DNA of 34,144 nucleotides from Chitinophagaceae bacterium. GTDB lineage: Bacteria; Bacteroidota; Bacteroidia; Chitinophagales; Chitinophagaceae. The stretch's first letter is position 1, and each line of letters begins with the position of its first letter. The DNA is taken from assembly GCA_947455215.1 (NCBI GenBank), contig CANGNA010000048.1:1-34144 (forward strand). Reading direction: 5' to 3'. A program made the position numbers and the translations under genes. The notes under the pieces were generated by a model. The model was not told where the DNA came from, did no database searches, and worked only from the letters and a program-made list of their open reading frames with translations. Shown here piece after piece: positions 17,836 through 25,130 of the stretch.

Positions 17836-18825
17836 TTATCTGCCCAGCCAGTCCATTGCGTTCTTATATAATAGTTGCTCTTTCAGTTCTTTGGCGTACG
17901 GCATACTTTCTATCAGTTTGCCAGGGTGATGCTCGCCGAGGGGGAAGGGGTAATCGCTGCCCATACATATCTTATCGCCGCCCATAATGTCTATGATAAA
18001 GTCGAGCGCTTTGGGGTCGTGTACCAGTGCATCTATCCAGAATTTGCCTATGTAGTTGCGTGGGTTGTGCGGGTTGTCTATAGCACAGAGATCGGGGCGC
18101 ACATTAAATCCGTGTTCTATGCGGCCAATTGTAAGGGGGAAACTACCACCGCCATGAGCAAAGGCTACACGCAATTTAGGGTGGCGCTCCAATACACCGG
18201 CAAATATCATAGAGCATATAGCGCGGCTTGTTTCGGCCGGCATACCCACCAGCCATGGCAGCCAGTACTTGGTCATTTCTTTTTCGCCCATCATCTCCCA
18301 CGGGTGCACAAAGATGCAGCAGCCCAGGTCTTCAGCAGCTTTCCAGAATGGGTCGAAGTAAGGATCGCCGAGGTTCATGGTGTTGATGTTGGAGCCTATT
18401 TCTACCCCAGGCATCTTGAGCTCTTTTACGCAGCGCTCCATTTCTTTGATGGCGGTTTCTACGTCCTGCATTGGCACCGTGCCCAGGCCCATGAAGCGGG
18501 TAGGGTGATCGGCCACGCACTGGGCTATGTGATCGTTGAAGAAGCGCGATGTTTCGAGCGCATGTGCGGGCTTAGCGAAGTAGTTGAACAAAACAGGGAT
18601 GGTAGATAGTACCTGTACCTTTACCTCTGTCATGTCCATTTCTTTTACGCGCACATTGGCATCCCAGCAGTTGTGTTCTATCTCGCGGAATACCTTGTCG
18701 CCCTTGATCATCTGCGCGCAGCATGGCTTGTGGTGTTCCAGCCTGATGAATTCTCCGTACCCGAATTTCTGAAACCAATTGGGTATGTTCTCGGGCATTA
18801 TATGTGTGTGTATGTCTATTTTCAT
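17836..18825 (-). CDS. 2-amino-3-carboxymuconate-6-semialdehyde decarboxylase (ACMSD)
   Basis: This 329-residue amidohydrolase-superfamily enzyme decarboxylates 2-amino-3-carboxymuconate semialdehyde, diverting the kynurenine (tryptophan) pathway away from quinolinate and NAD. It is strikingly like animal ACMSD (for example KYWLPWLVGMPAET, SDYPFPLGE, RPDLCA.DNP.NP). The zinc ligands His6, His8, His174 and Asp291 fall at the same numbers as in the human enzyme. His224, Arg47 and Arg235 (the last reaching the neighbouring subunit) are present, and Trp188 and Trp191 are kept. There is no signal peptide, so it is cytosolic. It is monocistronic: a terminator follows, and the upstream region holds repeats. 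No other kynurenine-pathway gene is in the window. A related hydroxyarylic-acid decarboxylase is the alternative, but the match is close. Confidence 0.9.
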   Translation of the reverse strand: MKIDIHTHIMPENIPNWFQKFGYGEFIRLEHHKPCCAQMIKGDKVFREIEHNCWDANVRVKEMDMTEVKVQVLSTIPVLFNYFAKPAHALETSRFFNDHIAQCVADHPTRFMGLGTVPMQDVETAIKEMERCVKELKMPGVEIGSNINTMNLGDPYFDPFWKAAEDLGCCIFVHPWEMMGEKEMTKYWLPWLVGMPAETSRAICSMIFAGVLERHPKLRVAFAHGGGSFPLTIGRIEHGFNVRPDLCAIDNPHNPRNYIGKFWIDALVHDPKALDFIIDIMGGDKICMGSDYPFPLGEHHPGKLIESMPYAKELKEQLLYKNAMDWLGR

Positions 18826-18845
18826 TTTTTTTGATGTTTTAAACG

Positions 18846-18889
18846 GGTGTTACAAACGCCGCGCCGTTGCATCCGCGTTACAAACGCGG
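18846..18889. repeat. Two REP-like hairpins with TTACAAA core
   Basis: GGTGTT-ACA-AACGCC (18846-18860, one wobble) and CCGCGTT-ACA-AACGCGG (18873-18889) share the loop and core with the hairpin at 8190-8206, while their outer arms differ. A further intergenic repeat type (GATTCGACAAGCTCACCATG) follows near 18926. Confidence 0.6.
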
Positions 18890-18995
18890 ACGAGTGTGGT
18901 GTTGTGTTCCCGTGTCCGTGCCATGGATTCGACAAGCTCACCATGACACTCTGTAGCCCTCATGACATATATCTGTTGTACGTCTCTTTGTTGTG

Positions 18996-19031
18996 TAAAA
19001 ATACAACGCCCGCTGTAAAGGCGGGCGTTGT
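18996..19031 (-). terminator. Terminator behind the P5C dehydrogenase gene
   Basis: A perfect 11-bp stem, ACAACGCCCGC (19003-19013) with GCGGGCGTTGT (19021-19031), and a 7-nt loop is followed by a T tract in the minus direction. It sits 13 bp past the stop codon. Confidence 0.9.
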
Positions 19032-19044
19032 GGGTGGTTATTTA

Positions 19045-20676
19045 TTATTCCTGGTGGAATGGATAGTTGTAATCGGTTGGTGGCACGTAGGTCTCCTTTA
19101 TTGTGCGCGGGCTGAGCCAGCGGTACAGGTTGAGGATAGAACCGGCCTTATCGTTGGTGCCTGATGCACGGGCTCCACCGAATGGCTGCTGGCCTACTAC
19201 TGCGCCTGTTGGCTTATCGTTGATGTAGAAGTTGCCGGCGGCGTTTACCAGGCGCTTCGTCATATATTCGATTGCGTAACGGTTTTGTGAGAAGATAGAA
19301 CCGGTGAGCGCGTATGGAGATGTAGTATCTACCACATCCAGCATCTGCTGCCAATGGTCGGCCTCGTAAGTATAGATCGTCAGCACAGGGCCGAAGATCT
19401 CTTCGCACATAGTTACATAAGAAGCGTCGGTGGTCTCTATGATGGTCGGTTCTATGAACCAGCCTTTAGACTTATCATAGCCGCCACCGCAGATGATCTT
19501 AGCTGCGCCGTTGCTGTTCTTAACGTTGTCTATATACTTGGTGATACTGTTGAATGCTTTTTCGTCGATAACGGCATTGATGAAGTTGGTGAAATCATCA
19601 ACAGGGCCCATCTTCATGGTCTTTACCTGCGCTATCAGTTTTTCCTTGATCTCATCGGCAAGGTTAGATGGCAGATAAGCGCGTGAAGCTGCAGAGCATT
19701 TCTGGCCCTGGAATTCGAAAGCGCCACGAGCCAGTGCAGTAGCTACAGCGGCTGCATCAGCTTCGGGGTGAGCGAAGACGAAGTCTTTACCGCCGGTCTC
19801 ACCAACTATACGCGGGTAAGATTTGTAGCGGGATATGTTCTGGCCAATGCTCTTCCACATGCTCTGGAATACGCCTGTAGAGCCTGTGAAGTGGATACCT
19901 GCAAAGTCGGGGTGCGCATAGCAAACCTCTCCCACCATAGCACCCGGAGGATAGATAAGGTTGATAACGCCCTTGGGCAGACCCGCCTCGATGAGGATCT
20001 CCATGAATACGCTGGCAGAGTATATCTGCGTGTTGGCTGGTTTCCAAACTACTACGTTGCCGCACATAGCAGGTGCTGTAGGCAGGTTGCCGCCGATAGC
20101 TGTAAAGTTGAATGGTGTTACAGCCAGCAGGAAGCCTTCGAGCGGGCGGTACTCCATGCGGTTGTTGATGCCGGCAACGGACAGTGGCTGCTCTTTGTAG
20201 ATGCGGCTGAGGAAATGTACATTGAAACGCAGAAAGTCGATGAGTTCGCAGGCGCTGTCTATCTCGGCCTGGAAGGCGTTCTTGCTCTGGCCCAGCATGG
20301 TAGCCGCGTTCATGCGGAAACGGTACTTGGTGGCCAGCAGGTCGGCAGCCTTCAGGAAGATATTGGCCCTGTGCTCCCAGCTTGTAGCCGCCCATGCGTC
20401 GCGGGCAGCCAGTGCCGAGTCTATGGCCTGGTGTACATGCTCTTCAGTAGATTCGTAATAATAGCCGATGACATGACCGGTTTCATGCGGCGGACGGATC
20501 TCGTGTTTTTTGCCATTGCGGAGCTCTTCTCCGTCTATGTACATAGGTATGTCGCGCTTATGGCTTTTCATTTCAGCCAGCGTTTTTTGCAGTTCTTTAC
20601 GTTCGTAGGTGCCGGGGCCGTAGCTCAGCACCGGTTCGTTCTTCGGTTCTGCAAAATCGAAATATGCATTATTCAT
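19045..20676 (-). CDS. pruA: Delta-1-pyrroline-5-carboxylate (L-glutamate gamma-semialdehyde) dehydrogenase
   Basis: This 543-residue aldehyde dehydrogenase carries out the second step of proline breakdown, oxidising glutamate semialdehyde to glutamate with NAD+. It is the stand-alone, mitochondrial-like (ALDH4) form rather than the PutA fusion. The N-terminal extension of about 40 residues, VTPFNFTAIGGNLPTAPAM, FTGST (263-267), VGETGGKDF with Glu293 and FEFQGQKCSA with catalytic Cys327 all fit. The C-terminal PFGGARASGTNDKAG is also typical. Proline dehydrogenase (putA N-terminal type) is not in the window. A -7 element lies just upstream and a strong terminator downstream, so the gene is probably transcribed alone. 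Assignment as aminomuconate semialdehyde dehydrogenase, which would link it to the adjacent ACMSD, is unlikely because the sequence is of ALDH4 type. Confidence 0.93.
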   Translation of the reverse strand: MNNAYFDFAEPKNEPVLSYGPGTYERKELQKTLAEMKSHKRDIPMYIDGEELRNGKKHEIRPPHETGHVIGYYYESTEEHVHQAIDSALAARDAWAATSWEHRANIFLKAADLLATKYRFRMNAATMLGQSKNAFQAEIDSACELIDFLRFNVHFLSRIYKEQPLSVAGINNRMEYRPLEGFLLAVTPFNFTAIGGNLPTAPAMCGNVVVWKPANTQIYSASVFMEILIEAGLPKGVINLIYPPGAMVGEVCYAHPDFAGIHFTGSTGVFQSMWKSIGQNISRYKSYPRIVGETGGKDFVFAHPEADAAAVATALARGAFEFQGQKCSAASRAYLPSNLADEIKEKLIAQVKTMKMGPVDDFTNFINAVIDEKAFNSITKYIDNVKNSNGAAKIICGGGYDKSKGWFIEPTIIETTDASYVTMCEEIFGPVLTIYTYEADHWQQMLDVVDTTSPYALTGSIFSQNRYAIEYMTKRLVNAAGNFYINDKPTGAVVGQQPFGGARASGTNDKAGSILNLYRWLSPRTIKETYVPPTDYNYPFHQE

Positions 20677-20701
20677 AATAAGTATTTTTCAGTTGGAGTT
20701 G

Positions 20702-20709
20702 CAAAGTTA
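20702..20709 (-). promoter_or_regulatory. -7 promoter element of the P5C dehydrogenase gene
   Basis: On the minus strand the sequence reads TAACTTTG, a match to TAnnTTTG, ending 26 bases before the start codon. A TTTG -33 element at the expected distance is not visible. Confidence 0.45.
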
Positions 20710-20760
20710 GTTGTTTCGACGGAAGGTAGGTAATAGGGAAATGTTATGGTTGGATAAGGT

Positions 20761-20892
20761 CGTTTCACGCAAAGGACCGCTAAGATTTTTCGCAAAGGGC
20801 CGCGAAGTGATTTCACGTAAAGCACGCTAAGGAAGGCGCAACGTACGCAAAGAACTATTGGGATGAGGCAAAGGGCGCAAAGGGGGGGCATC
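20761..20892. repeat. Degenerate short tandem repeat of the CGCAAAG / CGCTAAG type
   Basis: The stretch repeats variants of CACGCAAAGGACCGCTAAG several times (for example CGCAAAGGGCCGCGAAG and CGTAAAGCACGCTAAGG). It is a low-complexity purine-rich intergenic repeat of a type seen in many Bacteroidota. It contains no credible gene. Confidence 0.6.
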
Positions 20893-20943
20893 AATCTTTT
20901 ATAAAATCGATGTGGGCAGTTTTACAGGCGCCGGCGGACAATC

Positions 20944-21708
20944 CTATTTTATACGCTTGTCGTTGATCAGTGGTACTGCTATGGGTTTTGGCAACTGTAT
21001 GATGCCCAACTTGCCGAACAACAGTATAATGGGATAGACAGGATCGAGTTCATGCCATTTTACGCCAAAGTTAATAGCTGATGGATGTTTGTGGTGATTG
21101 TTATGGTACGATTCGCCCAGCATCAGGATGTCTATAGACAGCAGGTTTTCTGAAGTGTTTTTGAGGATAAAATTGCGGTAGCCGAATTTATGCGCAAACC
21201 AGTTGATAATGGCGCCGTGAAAGGCACCCATTGCCAGCACTACAGGCAACAACAGATATTGCCAGGGTGATGTGACGAATAGCACAAAGAATGCTGTATA
21301 GGCAGCAGCCCACAGCAGGCGCGACAGGGTAGAGTTGGCCCATTTGTCGAACGCCGGCCACTCCGGCAGGTTTTTGGTGTACTTATCATCTACAGAAATG
21401 GTACCCTTGAATATGCCTTTATAGATATTACGGGTACGCACCATCATAGAGAAAATATTGGACGAAAAATTGGGTGAATGCGGGTCGAGCTCGGTATCGG
21501 TATGCGCATGGTGCAGGCGGTGCATAATGGCATAGGCGCGCGGACTCATATAATGTGAGCCCTGGGTGATATAGGTGAAAATAAAGAAAAAGCGTTCCCA
21601 GCCATGCGTCATTTTAAAGGCACCGTGAGATGCGTAGCGGTGATGGAAAAAAGTTTGGGCAAAAAGGGAGGTATACCATACGGCAGCAAAAAACAGGAAA
21701 ATGGTCAT
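20944..21708 (-). CDS. Fatty acid (acyl-CoA/acyl-lipid delta-9) desaturase
   Basis: This 254-residue integral membrane di-iron desaturase introduces a double bond into saturated acyl chains, adjusting membrane fluidity. The three His boxes are visible: HHRYASH (His22, His23, His28), HRLHHAH (His63, His66, His67) and HNNHH (His202, His205, His206). Hydrophobic spans lie at about 2-20, 40-50, 131-147 and 150-170. It is shorter than animal stearoyl-CoA desaturases but typical for bacterial ones. The acyl carrier and the exact double-bond position cannot be told from sequence. It has no close partner gene: the region downstream is repeat DNA and the next gene upstream is 243 bp away. Confidence 0.9.
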   Translation of the reverse strand: MTIFLFFAAVWYTSLFAQTFFHHRYASHGAFKMTHGWERFFFIFTYITQGSHYMSPRAYAIMHRLHHAHTDTELDPHSPNFSSNIFSMMVRTRNIYKGIFKGTISVDDKYTKNLPEWPAFDKWANSTLSRLLWAAAYTAFFVLFVTSPWQYLLLPVVLAMGAFHGAIINWFAHKFGYRNFILKNTSENLLSIDILMLGESYHNNHHKHPSAINFGVKWHELDPVYPIILLFGKLGIIQLPKPIAVPLINDKRIK

Positions 21709-21950
21709 TATGTATAATGATTGAAAAATGGGCCAGTACGCAAAAAATGAGAACGAAAGCAGCTTTTAAGATGGAAACCCCGAGAGAATACCTGAAAAAT
21801 TAAAAACGTAACCTGGCTGTTACAATGGCAACAATATAAATGTAGGAAGTCTAAAGTTAAGGATAAGCAAAGGTTGGGTATACAGGAGATCTGTCTCGGT
21901 TATGTAAAGAGGTGTTTGGGATACTATACCACAGTCATTGTTTTTATTGG

Positions 21951-23015
21951 TTATAGGGATCTGTTTTTAGTCACCTTTGTCACCTTTACAGCCATGTTTG
22001 GTTTTACCTGCATGATGCCGGTGGTGAGGATGGTGTCGCCGGGGTGAAGGCCCTGGAGTACTTCTACCATGTCGTTGGTGCGGGTGCCGATGGTGACGGT
22101 GACCATTTTTACTTTGCCGCCGCTGGCTATGGCTACCTGTTTATCGCGTGTGGTGGGGATGATGGCCTGGCTGGGCACCAGCAGGGCAGATTTGTTGTTG
22201 CTGAATGGTATTGTAACGTGCGCAAAGGAGCCGGCTATCAGTTTTTCGTCGTGGTTATCTACTACTGCGCGGGCTTTAAGGGTGCGGGTTGATGCATCGG
22301 CCGATGGCTCTGCGGCGAGGATGGAAGCTTTGAAGGTGTCGAGACTGCCGGTTACGGTGAATGCGATCTCTTTGCCGGGCTTTACTTCGTCCTTATACTG
22401 GTCGGGCAGGGTAAAGTCGAGTTTGAGCATACGGTGCTGCTGCAGGGTGGCTATTACAGTGGTTGGCGTGATCACAGCCCCAACGCTAACGTTACGGATG
22501 CCAATGCGTCCGTTGAACGGTGCTTTGATGATTGTTTTGCTAAGTTGCGCTTGAGCGTAGGCCAGGTCGGCGTCTATAGATGCTATCTGGGCTACAGTGG
22601 TCTCGTAATCCTGTTTGCTGATGCCGCCGATGTCGAGCAGTTTGGCCTGGCGTTCCTTTATTTTTACCTGTAGTTCGCGCTGGGCCTGCGACTTTTGTAT
22701 CTGGGCCCTGATGTCGTCGTTATATAGCCTTACCAATATATCGCCCTTATTTACATGGCTACCTTCTTTAAATGACAGGGTAGTAATGCGGCCCGATGTT
22801 TCCGGGAGTATCTGTATCTCTTCATTGGGCAGGAGTGAGCCGGTGGTGGCGTACTGGTTCTCAAACACTTGCGGTTCTACAACAAAGCCTTCGGCATTCA
22901 GGGTGGTGTTCTTGGGTTTTGGTGGTTCTTCTTTCCGGCCTTCGTGGCAGGAGGAGCAGAATATAGATATGGTGATCAATGTTAAACAGGTGTATTTACT
23001 GTAGCGGAATTTCAT
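21951..23015 (-). CDS. RND-type efflux periplasmic adaptor (membrane fusion lipoprotein)
   Basis: This 354-residue HlyD/AcrA-like adaptor connects an inner-membrane RND pump to an outer-membrane channel. The N-terminus MKFRYSKYTCLTLITISIFC leads to SSC, so it is probably a lipoprotein anchored at Cys23. The frame is open 17 codons further up, but the residues there do not fit a signal peptide, hence the start at 23015. A lipoyl half-motif (ITTLSFKEGSHVNKGDILVRLY), a coiled-coil hairpin, the second half-motif (KAPFNGRIGIRNVSVGAVI), the beta-barrel domain and a membrane-proximal domain (LQGLHPGDTILTTGIMQVKP) follow in order. No RND permease or TolC-like gene is next to it, which is unusual because these normally form one operon. 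Confidence 0.88.
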   Translation of the reverse strand: MKFRYSKYTCLTLITISIFCSSCHEGRKEEPPKPKNTTLNAEGFVVEPQVFENQYATTGSLLPNEEIQILPETSGRITTLSFKEGSHVNKGDILVRLYNDDIRAQIQKSQAQRELQVKIKERQAKLLDIGGISKQDYETTVAQIASIDADLAYAQAQLSKTIIKAPFNGRIGIRNVSVGAVITPTTVIATLQQHRMLKLDFTLPDQYKDEVKPGKEIAFTVTGSLDTFKASILAAEPSADASTRTLKARAVVDNHDEKLIAGSFAHVTIPFSNNKSALLVPSQAIIPTTRDKQVAIASGGKVKMVTVTIGTRTNDMVEVLQGLHPGDTILTTGIMQVKPNMAVKVTKVTKNRSL

Positions 23016-23486
23016 GTCTGGTCTTGCGGTGACGTTACAAATATTGGTTAATCGTATAATAATCATACCATACTACATGAGTATCAAAAAGGTATGAGAC
23101 CACATAAAAATCGGATGGTTTAACGGGTTTGCGGACCTGGTATATGTATAAATTAATGTGCTATGCTTAGTAAGTTGTGTATTAGTGATATTACTTTGAA
23201 ACGGTATATGTAGTTGTGGGTTAGTTATTCTCATGTTGTTGTGCCCACGTCTTCTTTACTTTTCTTTGTGCTGCCGTCCCGCAATTCTGCGGGATAGACG
23301 CCGAAAAGTAACAAAAGAAAGCGGTCTCGGCTTAGCCGAGAGCGAATCGCTCCGCGCGCCAAAGTAGCTATACTGCGCATAACCCTGACAGTGCCGAGAC
23401 GGCTATCGCCGACCTCAACATAAACAAGCTTGCATCTATTACATTACTTATAATGCAATGGAAATCTTGCCATCGAGCTTTGTGAA
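23016..23486. other. Intergenic region with hairpin repeats, no gene seen
   Basis: No ORF here is credible. From about 23250 the DNA holds an imperfect long inverted repeat (CTTTACTTTTCTTTG-like arm against the complement of CGAAAAGTAACAAAAGAAAG at 23300-23320). It encloses the palindrome TCCCGCA-ATTC-TGCGGGA (23277-23294), the same arms as at 94-111. Then comes the hairpin TCTCGGC-TTA-GCCGAGA (23325-23341). The first 200 bp are AT-rich and should carry the promoter of the minus-strand adaptor gene; an AATATTTG close to the -7 consensus lies about 20 bp from its start. Confidence 0.5.
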
Positions 23487-23514
23487 TTGGGTATAAGTAT
23501 AATATTATACCCAA
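23487..23514. promoter_or_regulatory. Nested palindrome upstream of lpd, operator candidate
   Basis: TTGGGTATAA (23487-23496) and TTATACCCAA (23505-23514) form a perfect 10-bp-arm inverted repeat. Inside it, GTATAATATTATAC (23497-23510) is itself a perfect palindrome. The site covers the region where the -33 element of the lpd promoter would sit, so a bound repressor would block the promoter. The regulator is unknown. Confidence 0.5.
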
Positions 23515-23526
23515 AGCAAAGTTTTA

Positions 23527-23534
23527 CTACATTT
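23527..23534 (+). promoter_or_regulatory. -7 promoter element of lpd
   Basis: TACATTTG matches TAnnTTTG and ends 39 bases before the start codon at 23574. No TTTG -33 box is visible; the palindrome at 23487-23514 occupies that place. Confidence 0.5.
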
Positions 23535-23573
23535 GCGGGACACAAAATTGAATCAATTAAATTACTTCCTTTT

Positions 23574-24980
23574 ATGGCATACGATATCATCGTAATAGGC
23601 AGCGGACCTGGTGGCTATGTAGCTGCTATCCGTGCATCACAATTAGGTTTTAAGACTGCGATAGTAGAAAAAGAGAGCTTAGGCGGTATCTGCCTGAACT
23701 GGGGTTGTATTCCTACCAAGGCCTTGCTGAAGAGCGCCAGCGTAATGGAGAGCTTCAGTCATGCTGCTGACTACGGTATTGCTGCCAGCGATTTTAAGGT
23801 TGATTTTCCTGCTGTGGTAAAGCGCAGCCGTGGTGTGGCCGATAAGATGAGCAAGGGTATCCAGTTCCTGATGAAGAAGAATAAGATCGACGTCATCATG
23901 GGTATGGGTAAGCTGAATGCCAAAAAAGAAATTGAAGTAACGGGTGCAGACGGTAAAATGACCGTATACCAGGCCAAGCACACCATATTGGCTACCGGTG
24001 CACGCAGCCGCCAGCTGCCTAACCTGCCTATAGATGGCAAGAAGGTGATAGGCTACCGCGAAGCAATGGTACTGCCTGAAATGCCAAAGAGCATGATAGT
24101 TGTGGGCAGCGGCGCTATAGGCGTAGAGTTTGCTTACTTCTACAACACTATGGGCACTAAGGTGACGATAGTTGAGTTTATGCCGCGCATAGTACCGGTA
24201 GAAGACGAAGACGTATCGAAAGAACTGGAAAAGAGCTTTAAGAAGAAGGGTATTGAGATAATGACCAATTCTTCTGTAGAGAAAGTAGACGTGAGCGGCA
24301 CAGGTGTAAAGGCTACTGTTAAGACTGCCAATGGTGAGATAACCCTGGAAGCAGACATAGTACTGAGCGCTGCAGGTATAGTTGCCAACATAGAGAACAT
24401 AGGCCTGGAAACAGCCGGTGTTGCTACTGAAAAGGGCAAAGTAACCGTAGATAAATATTATAAGACAAACGTTGATGGCATCTACGCTATCGGCGATATC
24501 ACTCCGGGCCAGGCGCTGGCACACGTAGCATCTAAGGGGGCGGTAATATGCGTGGAAGCAATAGCCTTTAAGGAAGGTAAATACAAGCACATGCCTGAGC
24601 CGCTGGATTACGGCAACGTACCGGGCTGTACTTATTGCGTGCCTGAAGTGGCCAGCGTAGGTATGACCGAAAAGCAGGCTAAGGAAGCCGGCTACGAAGT
24701 GAAGGTGGGTAAATTCCCGTTCTCTGCATCGGGTAAGGCAAGCGCTTCTGGTGCTACAGAAGGTTTTGTAAAGGTGGTATTTGATGCTAAGTACGGCGAA
24801 TGGCTGGGTACGCACATGATCGGCGCTAACGTAACTGAAGCGATAGCGGAAACAGTGGTTGCCCGCAAGCTGGAAACTACATGGCACGAGGTGCTGGATA
24901 GCATACACCCGCATCCAACTATGAGCGAAAGCGTGAAGGACGCCGTAGAAGTAGCATTGGGCGAAGCGATCCATTTATAA
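23574..24980 (+). CDS. lpdA: Dihydrolipoyl dehydrogenase (E3)
   Basis: This 468-residue FAD flavoprotein reoxidises dihydrolipoamide with NAD+ in the pyruvate, 2-oxoglutarate and branched-chain 2-oxoacid dehydrogenase complexes or the glycine cleavage system. The FAD motif GSGPGGYVAA is at 9-18, the redox pair Cys40 and Cys45 in GGICLNWGCIPTK, and the NAD motif GSGAIGVEFA follows later. The dimer-interface HPHPTMSE places the catalytic His447 with Glu452. The frame is open upstream to 23487, but MAYDIIVIG is the standard start. No E1 or E2 genes are adjacent, so it probably serves several complexes in trans. It has its own promoter, a palindromic site upstream and a terminator downstream. Confidence 0.96.
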   Translation: MAYDIIVIGSGPGGYVAAIRASQLGFKTAIVEKESLGGICLNWGCIPTKALLKSASVMESFSHAADYGIAASDFKVDFPAVVKRSRGVADKMSKGIQFLMKKNKIDVIMGMGKLNAKKEIEVTGADGKMTVYQAKHTILATGARSRQLPNLPIDGKKVIGYREAMVLPEMPKSMIVVGSGAIGVEFAYFYNTMGTKVTIVEFMPRIVPVEDEDVSKELEKSFKKKGIEIMTNSSVEKVDVSGTGVKATVKTANGEITLEADIVLSAAGIVANIENIGLETAGVATEKGKVTVDKYYKTNVDGIYAIGDITPGQALAHVASKGAVICVEAIAFKEGKYKHMPEPLDYGNVPGCTYCVPEVASVGMTEKQAKEAGYEVKVGKFPFSASGKASASGATEGFVKVVFDAKYGEWLGTHMIGANVTEAIAETVVARKLETTWHEVLDSIHPHPTMSESVKDAVEVALGEAIHL

Positions 24981-25037
24981 TCATTCAAATTCCAAACTCC
25001 AGGGACCAAGATCCAATCCCAGAGTTGGCTGATATTA

Positions 25038-25071
25038 GAAAGCTGTTCCGTGAGGAGCAGCTTTTTATTTT
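25038..25071 (+). terminator. Terminator of lpd
   Basis: AGCTGTTCC (25041-25049) pairs with GGAGCAGCT (one wobble, ending at 25062) around a GTGA loop and is followed by a T-rich tract. Confidence 0.8.
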
Positions 25072-25130
25072 GTGCAGGGTCGGAGGATATGCGGGGAATT
25101 GAATATTTTTACCGCCACTTTTAAACAATT

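Noticed and set aside
17836-20676. ACMSD plus adjacent aldehyde dehydrogenase as a two-step aminomuconate pathway
   Set aside because: The dehydrogenase is of the ALDH4 (P5C) type with its own promoter and terminator, and a terminator and repeats separate the two genes.
19768-20733. A 321-codon plus-strand frame opposite the P5C dehydrogenase gene
   Set aside because: The minus-strand gene has all aldehyde dehydrogenase motifs; the opposite frame has none and runs across its promoter.
23679-24974. A 431-codon open frame opposite lpd
   Set aside because: lpd is fully supported by its active-site motifs; the antisense peptide is rich in His, Tyr and Cys without domains, typical of a shadow frame.
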